Below, one piece after another: positions 16,645-25,432 of a DNA stretch of 64,000 nt. The translations under genes were made by a program, and so were the position numbers. This DNA is from DATJZG01 sp035499295. Its GTDB lineage: Bacteria; Myxococcota; Myxococcia; Myxococcales; Anaeromyxobacteraceae. The notes below the pieces were generated by a model. That model saw only the letters and a list, made by a program, of their open reading frames with translations, did not search any database and was not told the origin of the DNA. How positions within the stretch are numbered: position 1 is the first letter of the stretch; each line of letters starts with the position of its first letter. The DNA lies in the NCBI GenBank assembly GCA_035499295.1, contig DATJZG010000150.1, forward strand, positions 1-64,000, in the 5' to 3' direction.

Positions 16645-17172
16645 ATGGCGAAGGCGAAGCGAGGAGACACGGTGAAGCTGCACTACACCGGCAGGCTGAC
16701 CGATGGAACGGTCTTCGACTCGACCGAGGACGCGGGAGCGCGGGTGTGGGACGGCTTCCGGGGCAAGGGAGTGTCCTTCGGGCCGGCGCAGCTCGTCATC
16801 GGGGCGGGCGAGATGCCCCCGGACTTCGAGGAGGCGCTCGTCGGCCTCGAGCCCGGAGAACAGGTCACCGTCCACATCCCGGCCGAGCGGGCCTTCGGCG
16901 GGCGGGACGAGTCGCGCGTCACGGTCATCCCCATCGACGACTTCACCCCGCGGGAGCCGGGGCTCGAACGCTTCCGGGTCGCGGAAGGAAGGCATCGGCC
17001 CAACAACTTCGATCCCAAGGTCGGGGACGTCTGGGACGTGACGGCTCCGGACGGCTCCGCCTTTCGCGCGCGCGTGATCGCGAAGACGAAGGAATCCATC
17101 ACCCTCGACGCCAACCACCCGCTGGCGGGGCAGGACGTCGTCTTCGACATCCGGCTGGTCGAGGTCGCGTAG
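16645..17172 (+). CDS. FKBP-type peptidyl-prolyl isomerase, SlyD-like
   Basis: A 175-residue cis-trans prolyl isomerase. It has KLHYTGRLTDGTVFDS at the start, the flap (insert) domain between about residues 75 and 135, and a C-terminal strand with DANHPLAGQDVVFDIRLVEV, the SlyD hallmark. The His-rich metal-binding tail of E. coli SlyD is absent. An extra segment (RVWDGFRGKGVSFGPA) lengthens the loop before the active site. It is probably a cytoplasmic folding helper and starts 18 bases after the preceding gene. Confidence 0.9.
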   Translation: MAKAKRGDTVKLHYTGRLTDGTVFDSTEDAGARVWDGFRGKGVSFGPAQLVIGAGEMPPDFEEALVGLEPGEQVTVHIPAERAFGGRDESRVTVIPIDDFTPREPGLERFRVAEGRHRPNNFDPKVGDVWDVTAPDGSAFRARVIAKTKESITLDANHPLAGQDVVFDIRLVEVA

Positions 17173-17287
17173 CGGGCGGCGCGAGCCGCCCTCCCGCGCC
17201 GCGCGCCGTCGGGCCGGAAGAGGAGACCCCCGTCGCCGTTGTCGCTCGCCGGCGCGGTGGGATGCGTCTCGACGAGAGTGCGAAGAG

Positions 17288-17770
17288 GTGCGCGTGCTGA
17301 CGGGGACGGTGAGGTGGTTCGACGAGGAGAGGGGATTCGGCTTCCTCGCCCCCGACGACGGGGGCGAGGTCGTCTTCTGCCACTTCAGCGTGATCCAGGC
17401 GGACAGCGCCTACCGAAGCCTCGTCGAGGGGCAGCGGGTGGAATTCGTGGTCTTCGATCTGCCCGAGGGCCGGGTGGCCGGAAACGTGCGTAGGCTGGTC
17501 GACTCGAACGGCTCGTTCGTGACCGCGCCGCAAGCCGACGAGGTGCGCCTGTGGGCGATGCCCTACCGTCGGCCCGACCTCGCCGCCACAGCCGAGCGGC
17601 TTCGCCCGTTCGGAGAGGTGCGAGCCACCGACTTCTGGGTGCGCTTGCGCGCGCCGCCCCACGAGCTCGTCCTCTTCGACGACGGCCGGGCCATCGTGAC
17701 GGGCACGGTCGACGAGGCGCTCGCGAGGAGCTTCGCCGCCAGGTGGCTCGGGGTGCGGATCCCGGAGTGA
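17288..17770 (+). CDS. Cold-shock domain fused to a ThiF-C-terminal-like domain
   Basis: A 160-residue two-domain protein. Residues 1-68 are a cold-shock (OB-fold) domain with TGTVRWFDEERGFGFLAPDD (RNP1-like) and VVFCHFSVI (RNP2-like). Residues about 90-160 (VRATDFWVRLRAPP, then LVLFDDGRAIVTGT, then ARSFAARWLGV) resemble the small C-terminal domain at the end of many ThiF/MoeB-type E1 enzymes, as I recall it. Both E1-like genes upstream end without this domain. The start could be GTG or ATG-like in the 17280s; I keep GTG at 17288. Function is unknown. Confidence 0.75.
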   Translation: MRVLTGTVRWFDEERGFGFLAPDDGGEVVFCHFSVIQADSAYRSLVEGQRVEFVVFDLPEGRVAGNVRRLVDSNGSFVTAPQADEVRLWAMPYRRPDLAATAERLRPFGEVRATDFWVRLRAPPHELVLFDDGRAIVTGTVDEALARSFAARWLGVRIPE

Positions 17771-17778
17771 TTCGGGAT

Positions 17779-17796
17779 GCCCGCCCCGGGGCGGGC
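17779..17796. terminator. Perfect 18-base palindrome between convergent genes
   Basis: GCCCGCCCC followed directly by its complement, between the stops of the plus-strand cold-shock gene and the minus-strand small secreted protein. It may act as a bidirectional pause or terminator stem, but no T-tract is present. Confidence 0.35.
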
Positions 17797-17825
17797 CGGG
17801 CCCCGGAGAGTCGACGGCGCGGCCC

Positions 17826-18269
17826 CTACTTGAGGATCAGCTCGCGAATGACCTGCTCGCCGAGGATGGTGCGCATCTTGCCCCGCGCGGCGAACTCCGC
17901 GTTCGCCTTCTGCGAGGGGCCGACGAGCTTTTCCATGATGGGATCGAGCTTGGCGTCCAGGCCGTCGAAGGCGGCGAAGTTCTTGTAGGCGACCACGAGG
18001 TAGAGGTCCGGCTCTCCCGGGTGCCGGGGGGTGGCGCTGAACACCCGGTAGTCGACCACCACGCCCGCCTTCTTCTCCGCCTCCATCAGCTGCTTCCAGG
18101 GGCCCGCGAGCCACGCCATGTAGTCGTCCGTCATCCCGTCGAGGGTCCTCACGGAGGTGACGACGGAGACCGGTCCCTCGGTGAAGGGCCGATCCATCGC
18201 GGCGGCGCGGAAGCCAAAGCTCGCCAGGGCGAGCGAAGCGACGATCCAGAGCCGGCGGTTCGTTCCCAT
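17826..18269 (-). CDS. Small exported protein, dimeric alpha/beta-barrel-like
   Basis: A 147-residue protein starting at the ATG at 18269, where a clean signal peptide begins (MGTNRRLWIVASLALASFGFRAAA). The mature part carries SVVTSVRTLDG, LAGPWKQLMEAEKKAG, DYRVFSATPRHPGEPDLYLVVAYKN and ends in ELILK. This strand-helix-strand layout recalls NIPSNAP/EthD-type ferredoxin-like folds. I cannot assign a function. Confidence 0.65.
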   Translation of the reverse strand: MGTNRRLWIVASLALASFGFRAAAMDRPFTEGPVSVVTSVRTLDGMTDDYMAWLAGPWKQLMEAEKKAGVVVDYRVFSATPRHPGEPDLYLVVAYKNFAAFDGLDAKLDPIMEKLVGPSQKANAEFAARGKMRTILGEQVIRELILK

Positions 18270-18538
18270 GTCTCTCCTGCCTTTCGTGAGGTCGCGCGGG
18301 GTCGCCCCGCTCGGGCGGCGCTCGGCCACCTGTAGTCCCCCTGTCGCGCGGCCGCACGCCCAAGACGGGTCGCACTGCCGGCGAAGCCCCCGAACGGGCG
18401 ACGCGCGTCCCTGGGCCGCAGCGCTGATGTCGGGGGGTCGCGGCCGGTCCGCGGCGGAGGGTGGGAGAGCGGAGCCCGGCGCAGTGGCGAGCATCGCGGC
18501 TGCGCCCGGGCGGGACGCTGGGGTACACTCGCCCCCCC

Positions 18539-19744
18539 ATGACGAGCTTCCTCGAGGCACGCGATGCCGTGCTCTCCCGCGTCTCCCCTCTGCCGCCCGA
18601 GGAGGTGCCGATTCTCGAGGCCGTCGGGCGCGTGCTCGCCGCCGACGTGGCGGCGTCACTCGACTTCCCCCCCTTCGACAACTCCGCCATGGACGGCTGG
18701 GCGGTGCTTGCCGCCGACGTGACCGGGCCCGTCTGCCTGCCGGTCACGGCCTTCGTCCCCGCCGGCGCCGCCTTGCCGGCCCCGCTCGCGCCCGGGACGG
18801 CGGCGCGGATCATGACCGGTGGCCCGATCCCTCCCGGGGCCGACACGGTGGTCCCCCTCGAAGAGGCCGCCGAGAGGGGGGGCGCGGTAGAGCTCTCCCG
18901 GCGGCTCGAGCGCGGGGCGCACGTCCGGCGGCGCGGCGGCGACATCGCCGCGGGCGACGTCGGGGTGCGGGCGGGCGCGGTCGTCGGCGCGGCCGAGGTG
19001 TCCTTCCTCGCCTCGGCCGCCCGGACCACGGTGCCGGTGTTCCGGCGGCCGCGCGTGGCCATCGTCTCCACCGGCGACGAGCTCGTGGAGCCCGGGGCGC
19101 CGCTCGGCCCTGGCCAGATCCACGACTCGAACGGGATCGCGGTGGCGGCCGCCGTGGTGGAGGCGGGCGGGGTGCCGGTGCCCCTGGGCATCGCGCGCGA
19201 CGATGCCGGGGAGCTGCGGGAGCGCCTCGCGGAAGGGCTCAGGGCGGACGTGCTCGTCACCACCGCCGGGGTGTCCATGGGCGATCGCGACCTGGTCCGG
19301 GAGGTGCTCGCCGAGCTCGGCGTCGCCCCGGTGTTCTTCACCGTCGAGGTGAAACCCGGGCACCCCACCGCCTTCGGGACCCGCGCTGGCACCGCGGTGC
19401 TCTCCCTGCCCGGGAACCCCGTCTCCACCCTCATGATGTTCGAGCAGCTGGTGCGCCCGGCGCTCCTCAAGATGCAGGGACACCGGCACGTGCTCCGCCC
19501 GCTCGTGCAGGCGGTGCTCGACGAGCGGCTCGCGCATCGGGCCGGGCGGGTCACCTTCGCGCGGGTCCGGCTCGACTCGAGGGACGGCGCGCTCCGCGCC
19601 CGGAGCGCGGGGAAGCAGGAGACGTTCTTCCTGCGCACCCTGCTCGACGCCGACGGGGTGGCGCTCCTGCCGCCGGAGCGCGCCGACGCGCCGCCGGGGA
19701 TCTCGGTGCCCGTCCAGGTGCTGCGCCCGGCCCACGCCCGCTAG
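18539..19744 (+). CDS. moeA: Molybdopterin molybdenumtransferase MoeA
   Basis: A 401-residue enzyme that inserts molybdate (or tungstate) into adenylylated molybdopterin. Typical segments are FDNSAMDGWAV, IMTGGPIPPGAD, VRRRGGDIAAGD, VAIVSTGDELVEPG, DSNGIA, TTAGVSMGDRD, VKPGHPTAFG and LSLPGNPVST. I use the ATG at 18539, where family similarity starts. With a single moeA visible it may serve both the AOR and the Cox-type enzyme, although organisms using tungsten often carry a second copy elsewhere. Confidence 0.95.
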   Translation: MTSFLEARDAVLSRVSPLPPEEVPILEAVGRVLAADVAASLDFPPFDNSAMDGWAVLAADVTGPVCLPVTAFVPAGAALPAPLAPGTAARIMTGGPIPPGADTVVPLEEAAERGGAVELSRRLERGAHVRRRGGDIAAGDVGVRAGAVVGAAEVSFLASAARTTVPVFRRPRVAIVSTGDELVEPGAPLGPGQIHDSNGIAVAAAVVEAGGVPVPLGIARDDAGELRERLAEGLRADVLVTTAGVSMGDRDLVREVLAELGVAPVFFTVEVKPGHPTAFGTRAGTAVLSLPGNPVSTLMMFEQLVRPALLKMQGHRHVLRPLVQAVLDERLAHRAGRVTFARVRLDSRDGALRARSAGKQETFFLRTLLDADGVALLPPERADAPPGISVPVQVLRPAHAR

Positions 19745-19874
19745 GGCCTGGCGCTGCTTACCGGCCCTGGCGACGAGCCGCGGCGCGGGACGGAGGGCGC
19801 GCGGCGCGCCGTCGAGGTAGCATCGCCGGGCGGGAGACCCAGGGGCGCCTCGGCGCCGAGAGGGCGGGAGGAAG

Positions 19875-20537
19875 ATGGCCTTCGACAGAAATCGCGCCGC
19901 AGGGGCGCTCGTCGAGATCGTCGACGCGCTGAACGGAGACCCGGTCGTCGGGATGGGGTTCCGGCTCGTGGACGACGTCGTCGTCACCTCCTGCCGCTGC
20001 CTGCAGCGGCAGAGGGGAAAGGTGAACCTCCCCGACCCGGACGCCCCGGCTATCCTGGTGCTCACGCGCCTGCGCCGCCCCGGGACCCGGAAGGCGGCCT
20101 TCGGCATCGTCACCTTCGCCGACCCCTACTCGAACCTGGCCCTCCTCCGGACCCGGACCGCCTCGGGGCTGGAGGTGCCGGACGAACTCAACCCGGTCAT
20201 CTCCAACCGGGAGCTCGTGGCCGGTCTCGAGGTGGCGCCTCCCGAGCTTTCGCCGGCCGCGGACGCCCCGGTCTCGGTCTGCGCGCCCGGGATGCGATGG
20301 GTCGAGGGGATGGCGCGGGGGCCGACCCTGTCCGCGGCGAGCCCGGCGGAGCGGTTCCCGGGCGCGATCCTCGGCGCCCCGGTCTTCAGCGGGGAGGGGT
20401 GCGTCCGCGGGGTCGTGACGGCGGTGGCCGAGGGCGGCCTGGCGGCGCAGATGACCCTCCTCGCCGAGCACCTCCCCGGCTGGGCGCTCCGGGAGGCGCG
20501 CGCCACTCGGGGCGGCGCCGCCGCGCCGGCGCCGTGA
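19875..20537 (+). CDS. Inactive (pseudoprotease) trypsin-like paralogue
   Basis: A 220-residue paralogue of the protease at 1724-2386. They match in length, N-terminus (AFDRN/SFDRR), VVGMGFR core and C-terminal LPGWALREA. All three catalytic positions have changed: His to Arg41 (TSCRC), Asp to Asn87 (SNLALL) and Ser to Leu166 (AILGAPVF). The fold-defining surroundings are kept and the frame is intact, which argues for a retained non-catalytic role such as binding, inhibition or regulation rather than decay. No signal peptide. SD GGGAGGAAG precedes the ATG. Confidence 0.82.
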   Translation: MAFDRNRAAGALVEIVDALNGDPVVGMGFRLVDDVVVTSCRCLQRQRGKVNLPDPDAPAILVLTRLRRPGTRKAAFGIVTFADPYSNLALLRTRTASGLEVPDELNPVISNRELVAGLEVAPPELSPAADAPVSVCAPGMRWVEGMARGPTLSAASPAERFPGAILGAPVFSGEGCVRGVVTAVAEGGLAAQMTLLAEHLPGWALREARATRGGAAAPAP

Positions 20538-20626
20538 GAGGCCCGCTCCCCGCCTCCCGGAACGAGGCCCCCGCGAGGAGAGCGCGCGATCTTGCCGAGC
20601 CCTTCCCCTCACGAAGGCGGTGAACC

Positions 20627-22447
20627 TTGACGTACCTCGCGACCGCAGTGCTCCTCGGCTCCCTTCTCGCCACGCCCCCGGGGCCGGGGGTGGCGGGGAG
20701 CGGGGAGGGGACGTCGGCGGCGGGGGCGAAGAGCTTCCTCGACGACCTCGAGCCCGAGCTCCGCCGCCTCTCCCTGCGCGCCAACACCGCCGACTGGGTG
20801 AGCAAGACCTTCATCACCTACGACACCGAGCGGCTCAACGCCTGGGCGGAGGAGGACCTGATGGCGCTCCTCTCCCGCGCCGCCCGTCGGTCCCTGTCCT
20901 ACCGGGGGGCGACCCTCGAACCCTCCACCCGGCGACAGCTCGACCTGCTGCGGCTCGTCACCGAGCCGCCGCCGGCCCCGAGCGACCCGGGGGAGCGCGC
21001 CGAGCTCGCCGGGTCGGTCGCGAAGCTCACCGCCCTCTACGGCGCGGGGAAGTGGTGCGGGGCCGACGGGCGGGGGCCCTGTCGCTCGCTCGGCGACCTC
21101 GAGGACGTGATGGCGACGAGCCGCAGCTGGGACGAACTCCTCGACGCCTGGGCGGGCTGGCGCACCGTCGCCCCGCCCATGAAGCCGCTCTACCGGCGGA
21201 TGGTGGAGCTCACGAACCGCGGCGCGCGGGAGATCGGCTTCGCGGACGTGGGGGAGCAATGGCGCTCCGGCTACGACATGCCCCCCGAGGCGTTCCGGGC
21301 CGAGCTCGACCGGCTCTGGGGACAGCTCCGCCCGCTCTACCAGGCCCTCCACTGCTACGTGCGCAGCCGGCTGCAGGCCGCGTACGGGAAGGACCGCGTC
21401 CGGGCCGGGGCGCCCATCCCCGCCCACCTCCTCGGCAACATGTGGGCGCAGACCTGGGAGAACACCTACCCGCTCGTGGAGCCCTACCCGGGCGTCGCGC
21501 GGATGGACGTGGACCAGGCGCTCCGGGCGCAGGGGTGGGATCCGATGCGGATGGTGAGGACCGGCGAGGCCTTCTTCACCTCGCTCGGCCTCCCGCCGCT
21601 ACCCGCGACCTTCTTCACCCGCTCGATGTTCACGAAGCCGCGCGACCGCGAGGTGGTGTGCCACGCGAGCGCCTGGGACATCGACAACCACTCCGACCTG
21701 CGCATCAAGATGTGCATCAAGGTGAACGAGGAGAGCCTCCTCACCATCCACCACGAGCTCGGGCACAACTACTACCAGCGCGCCTACGAGCACCTCCCCT
21801 TCCTCCTGCAGCAGGGCGCGAACGACGCCTTTCACGAGGCCATCGGGGACGCGCTCGTGCTCTCCATGACGCCCGAGTACCTGAAGCGGCTGGGGCTCGT
21901 CTCCGAGGTTACCTCCGACGAGAGAGGCGTGGTGAACCACCAGCTGCGGCGGGCGCTCGAGGACGTGGCTTTCCTCCCCTTCGCCCTGACGGTGGATCGC
22001 TGGCGCTGGGGCGTCTTCTCCGGGGAGGTGACCCCGGAGCGCTACCAGTCCGCCTGGTGGGACCTCGTCGCCCGCTACCAGGGGCTCGCGCCTCCGGTGG
22101 CGCGGAGCGAGGCCGACTTCGACCCGGGAGCGAAGTACCACGTGGCCGCGAACGTGCCCTACGCGCGCTACTTCCTGGCACGCGTCCTCCTCTTCCAGTT
22201 CCACCGCGGGATGTGCCGGGCGGCGGGAGTCGGTGGCCCGCTCCACGCCTGCTCCGTCTACGGCAACGCCGAGGCGGGGAAGCGGCTCGGCGCCATGCTC
22301 GCCCTGGGAGCCTCGCGCCCCTGGCCCGACGCCCTCCAGGCGCTCACCGGCGAGCGGCAGGTCGACGCCTCGGCGATGCTCGACTACTTCGAGCCGCTCC
22401 GCCGTTTCCTCGCCGAGGCGAACCGCGGGGAGCGCTGCGGCTGGTGA
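20627..22447 (+). CDS. Peptidase M2 (ACE-like) zinc dipeptidyl carboxypeptidase
   Basis: A 606-residue peptidase of the angiotensin-converting-enzyme family. The zinc motif is HHELGH with the downstream Glu in HEAIGDALVLS. Flanking family features include the GNMWAQTWENTY, VCHASAWDI, QGANDAFHEAIGD and YQSAWWDL segments. A TTG start at 20627, behind AAGGCGG, gives a hydrophobic N-terminus (YLATAVLLGSLLATPPG) that could be a signal peptide, so it is probably periplasmic. It would release C-terminal dipeptides; the physiological substrate is unknown. Confidence 0.9.
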   Translation: MTYLATAVLLGSLLATPPGPGVAGSGEGTSAAGAKSFLDDLEPELRRLSLRANTADWVSKTFITYDTERLNAWAEEDLMALLSRAARRSLSYRGATLEPSTRRQLDLLRLVTEPPPAPSDPGERAELAGSVAKLTALYGAGKWCGADGRGPCRSLGDLEDVMATSRSWDELLDAWAGWRTVAPPMKPLYRRMVELTNRGAREIGFADVGEQWRSGYDMPPEAFRAELDRLWGQLRPLYQALHCYVRSRLQAAYGKDRVRAGAPIPAHLLGNMWAQTWENTYPLVEPYPGVARMDVDQALRAQGWDPMRMVRTGEAFFTSLGLPPLPATFFTRSMFTKPRDREVVCHASAWDIDNHSDLRIKMCIKVNEESLLTIHHELGHNYYQRAYEHLPFLLQQGANDAFHEAIGDALVLSMTPEYLKRLGLVSEVTSDERGVVNHQLRRALEDVAFLPFALTVDRWRWGVFSGEVTPERYQSAWWDLVARYQGLAPPVARSEADFDPGAKYHVAANVPYARYFLARVLLFQFHRGMCRAAGVGGPLHACSVYGNAEAGKRLGAMLALGASRPWPDALQALTGERQVDASAMLDYFEPLRRFLAEANRGERCGW

Positions 22448-22454
22448 CCTGGCG

Positions 22455-24239
22455 CTACCCGCCCGCCGGGACGGCCCCGGCGCCAGGCTCATCGGGGCGC
22501 GGCAGGAAGGTGAAGTGGGAGCGCTCGCACTCCCGCGCCACCTCGCCGGGCTCCTCCGGCGGCTCGCGCAGCCAGAACGCCATCTCGTCGGGCTCCCAGG
22601 CGTAGGGCTCGCCGTTGAGCGCCACCCGTCCCTCGTCGAGGGCCTGCGTCGCCTCGATGAGGCTCATGCCCTCGGGCAGGTCGCGCACCAGCGCCTCGAA
22701 GCGCCCCTGTCGCTCCGGGTCGACGAAGCTGAAGTGGTGGCGGCCCGGGTAGGCGGTGTGGAAGTGGGCCGGGCGGTACGCCACGCCGGCGAGGCCGAGG
22801 CGAAGCGCCATCAGGGCGAGCATCTCGCCCGCCTCGCGGGCGAGGCCCAGTCCGGGGACGTCCTGGCCCGGGAGCCGGGGCCTGCGATCGCTGAAGCGGG
22901 CCCGCGGGTTCCGCAGGGAGAGCCAGTGGATGTAGAGGACCGGGTGTCCCGCCACCCGGCGCCGCTCCAGGATGGTCTCGATGAGGAGGTGCTCCCTCCC
23001 GTCCGCCTCGCCGAAGACGCGCAGGCGCTCGCCCGGCCCGGCCCGGTCGAACTCCACGCGGAAGGAGGAGTAGCCCAGCCGGGAGAGTTGCTCGAGGACC
23101 CCGAAGCGCTCGAGCGCGTACTCCATCCCGGCGGCGCTGTAGAAGCCGAGCAGGAGCCGCCGCCCCGAGCGCCTCATCCCGAGCGCCTCGGCGAGGTCCG
23201 CCTCGGTGAGCTCCCCGTCGTCGGAGAGGACGTCGTTCGGGAGCCCGCGGGCGATCCCCGCGAACCGGGCGGAGAGCGGGTCGTAGTCGTCGGGGATGGG
23301 CTGCGTCCAGCCGGTGGAGAGCGCCAGGCCGGCGCCGGCGAGCGCCTTCCAGGACTGGGCGCTGTAGCCGCCGCCCGGCAGCCACACCGAGGGAACTCCC
23401 TCCAGGTGGGCGGCCACCGTCACATTGCGCCAGCGCACCCCGGTGAGGGAGAGGCCGAGCCGGCCGAGCTTGTCGCCGGCGAGCACGTCGCCTCCGGCGA
23501 TGACGAAGACGAGGTCGGCCCTGGGCATGCGCGCGAGCAGGGCCTTCAGGGCGTCCATGTAGCCGAGGTCCCCCGTCCCCTCGGGCAGGAGGGTCTCGTC
23601 GACCCCGTGCAGCACCCCCCAGTCCGACCCCGAGATGGAGCCGACCCAGTAGTCCGGGTCGGAGGCGAGGCAGAGCGCCACGCCGTCGGGCGGGTGGGCG
23701 TCGAGGTCGAGCACCGCCACCTTGCCCGAGAAGCCCTCGGCGCGGACGGCCGCCACCGCCACCGCGATGTCGTTCACCGGGCAGTTTCCGCCGGCCGAGC
23801 CCGGCCCGGCGTGGTGGAAGCCGCCGAGGAGGTTCAGGGCCGGCTTGCGGGTGCGCAGGGTCTCTCTCGCGCCCTCGATGGTGGCTCCGGTGGCGAGCCG
23901 CACCGTGCGCATCACCTCGTCGACCGGGACGTCGGTCGGGTCGACGCCGAAGATGCCGGCGAGGGTCTCCGGGCGGGAGAGCGAGTCGAGGATCTCGGGG
24001 GTGTGGACGCGCGAGAGGTCGGCGTAGGAGACCCGCCGCGGCTTCCGCCACCAGGAGGGCGCGATCGCCTTGCTCTCCCGCAGCCACCAGGCGGCGAAGT
24101 CGGCGCGCCGCGGGTCGACGCCGGTGAACTCCAGGCCCGAGAGGGGAAGGCGGTAGGCAGCGTCGTGCCAGACGTTCGTCTCCCGGCGATGCCAGAGGCA
24201 CCCCAGGCGGTAGAGGAGCGCGCGGGGCCCGACGCCCAT
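22455..24239 (-). CDS. HDAC-family deacetylase with extra C-terminal domain
   Basis: A 594-residue protein. The first 380 or so residues are a histone-deacetylase (arginase-deacetylase) fold with an apparently complete active site: the His pair in GGFHHAGPGS, zinc ligands in DLDAHPPDG, the Asp in IAGGDVLAGDKLG, and the catalytic Tyr in GGGYS. Residues about 390-594 form a second region (from RRLLLGFYSAAGMEYALERFG) that I do not recognise; it contains a His-rich run (FHTAYPGRHHFSF). Acetylated small molecules or proteins are likely substrates. It converges with the M2 peptidase, stops eight bases apart. Confidence 0.85.
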   Translation of the reverse strand: MGVGPRALLYRLGCLWHRRETNVWHDAAYRLPLSGLEFTGVDPRRADFAAWWLRESKAIAPSWWRKPRRVSYADLSRVHTPEILDSLSRPETLAGIFGVDPTDVPVDEVMRTVRLATGATIEGARETLRTRKPALNLLGGFHHAGPGSAGGNCPVNDIAVAVAAVRAEGFSGKVAVLDLDAHPPDGVALCLASDPDYWVGSISGSDWGVLHGVDETLLPEGTGDLGYMDALKALLARMPRADLVFVIAGGDVLAGDKLGRLGLSLTGVRWRNVTVAAHLEGVPSVWLPGGGYSAQSWKALAGAGLALSTGWTQPIPDDYDPLSARFAGIARGLPNDVLSDDGELTEADLAEALGMRRSGRRLLLGFYSAAGMEYALERFGVLEQLSRLGYSSFRVEFDRAGPGERLRVFGEADGREHLLIETILERRRVAGHPVLYIHWLSLRNPRARFSDRRPRLPGQDVPGLGLAREAGEMLALMALRLGLAGVAYRPAHFHTAYPGRHHFSFVDPERQGRFEALVRDLPEGMSLIEATQALDEGRVALNGEPYAWEPDEMAFWLREPPEEPGEVARECERSHFTFLPRPDEPGAGAVPAGG

Positions 24240-24249
24240 GAGGCCCGGG

Positions 24250-24534
24250 CTACTTCTCCGCCGCCCCCGATGGCGTCCGCCCGCCCGCCTGGGCCCGGCG
24301 CCCGCGCCTCCACAGGGCGATGCCGAGGTAGGCGTCGAGGCCGATGTAGGCCACGGCCGCGCACGCGACCACGATGAGGGGGGCCATCACCTTGCGGATC
24401 TCGGTGCGGGAAAGGATGGCCTGGGTGTCCACGTTGGCGACGAGGAGCGGCAGGTAGCTCCAGGGCATGGCGAAGAGAAGGAACACGAGCAGCGCCAGGA
24501 ACACGACGACTCTTGCGACGGTGAGGGTCTTCAC
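24250..24534 (-). CDS. Small two-helix membrane protein
   Basis: A 94-residue protein. I use the GTG at 24534 because a GGAGGAA SD lies six or so bases upstream, whereas the in-frame ATG at 24561 lies upstream of that SD. It has two hydrophobic helices (VVVFLALLVFLLFAMPW and LIVVACAAVAYIGLDAYLGIAL) and a basic C-terminal tail. Function unknown. It lies ten bases upstream of the deacetylase gene on the same strand and is probably co-transcribed with it. Confidence 0.65.
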   Translation of the reverse strand: MKTLTVARVVVFLALLVFLLFAMPWSYLPLLVANVDTQAILSRTEIRKVMAPLIVVACAAVAYIGLDAYLGIALWRRGRRAQAGGRTPSGAAEK

Positions 24535-24631
24535 GGATTCCTCCCCGGGGAAACTTAGCACGGGCTGCGAGGACGGGGTTCTCCCGGTATCCTAAGGGGG
24601 CGCGGTGGTCGATTGGCGAGGCGGAGGCCGG

Positions 24632-25432
24632 GTGAGCGAGATCGGCGATCTGATGGAGGCGGTGGAGGAGGCGGCGCGGCGCGGGGGCGCGGTCCTGCGC
24701 GACCGCTTCGACAAGCCCCGCACCATCGACTACAAGGGGGGGATCGACCTCGTCACCGACGCCGATCGGGCGAGCGAGGAGGCCCTCCTCCGGTTCATCT
24801 CCGAGCGCTTCCCGGGGAGCGCCGTCCTGGCGGAGGAGTCGGGCTCGACCGGGGGCGAGGGGGGGCTCCGCTGGTACGTCGACCCCCTCGACGGCACCAC
24901 CAACTACGCCCACGGCGTGCCCCACTTCGCGGTGAACGTGGCGCTCGCCGACGGGTCGGGCCTCGCCGCCGGCGCGACCCTCGACCCCCTGCGGAACGAG
25001 CTCTACCTCGCCGGTCGCGGGCAGGGGGCCTTCCTCTCCGGGAAGCCCATTCGCGTCTCCGAGGCGGCGGAGCTCCGCCACGCCCTCCTCTGCACCGGCT
25101 TCCCCTACGACATCCACCAGGACCCGGAGCCGGTGCTGAGCCTCTTTCGCGCCTACCTGGGCCGGGCGCGCGCCGTGCGCCGCTTCGGGGCCGCCGCCCT
25201 CGACCTCGCCTACGTCGCCGCCGGCCGCTTCGACGGCTTCTGGGAGGCGAAGCTCAAGCCCTGGGACGTCGCCCCCGGGATCCTGCTCGTCACCGAGGCG
25301 GGCGGCCGCGTGGCCGACTTCGCCGGCGGGGCCGAGATGCTCTTCGGCGGCACCATCTGCGCCGCGAACCCGCTCCTGCAGCCCCTCCTCCTGCAGGTGC
25401 TCGCCGAGGTCAGGGCGAGCCGCGGGCGCTGA
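24632..25432 (+). CDS. Inositol-monophosphatase-family phosphatase (SuhB-like)
   Basis: A magnesium-dependent phosphatase of about 266 residues. Motifs are VTDADRASE, LAEESG, VDPLDGTTNYAHG (metal-binding) and LKPWDVAPGILLVTEAGG. I choose the GTG at 24632 because GGAGG lies just upstream; an in-frame GTG at 24605 would add nine residues. The substrate could be inositol-phosphate, histidinol-phosphate or fructose bisphosphate; hisC lies close by, so a histidinol-phosphatase role is possible but unproven. Its 3' end overlaps the convergent M23 gene by 23 bases. Confidence 0.9.
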   Translation: MSEIGDLMEAVEEAARRGGAVLRDRFDKPRTIDYKGGIDLVTDADRASEEALLRFISERFPGSAVLAEESGSTGGEGGLRWYVDPLDGTTNYAHGVPHFAVNVALADGSGLAAGATLDPLRNELYLAGRGQGAFLSGKPIRVSEAAELRHALLCTGFPYDIHQDPEPVLSLFRAYLGRARAVRRFGAAALDLAYVAAGRFDGFWEAKLKPWDVAPGILLVTEAGGRVADFAGGAEMLFGGTICAANPLLQPLLLQVLAEVRASRGR

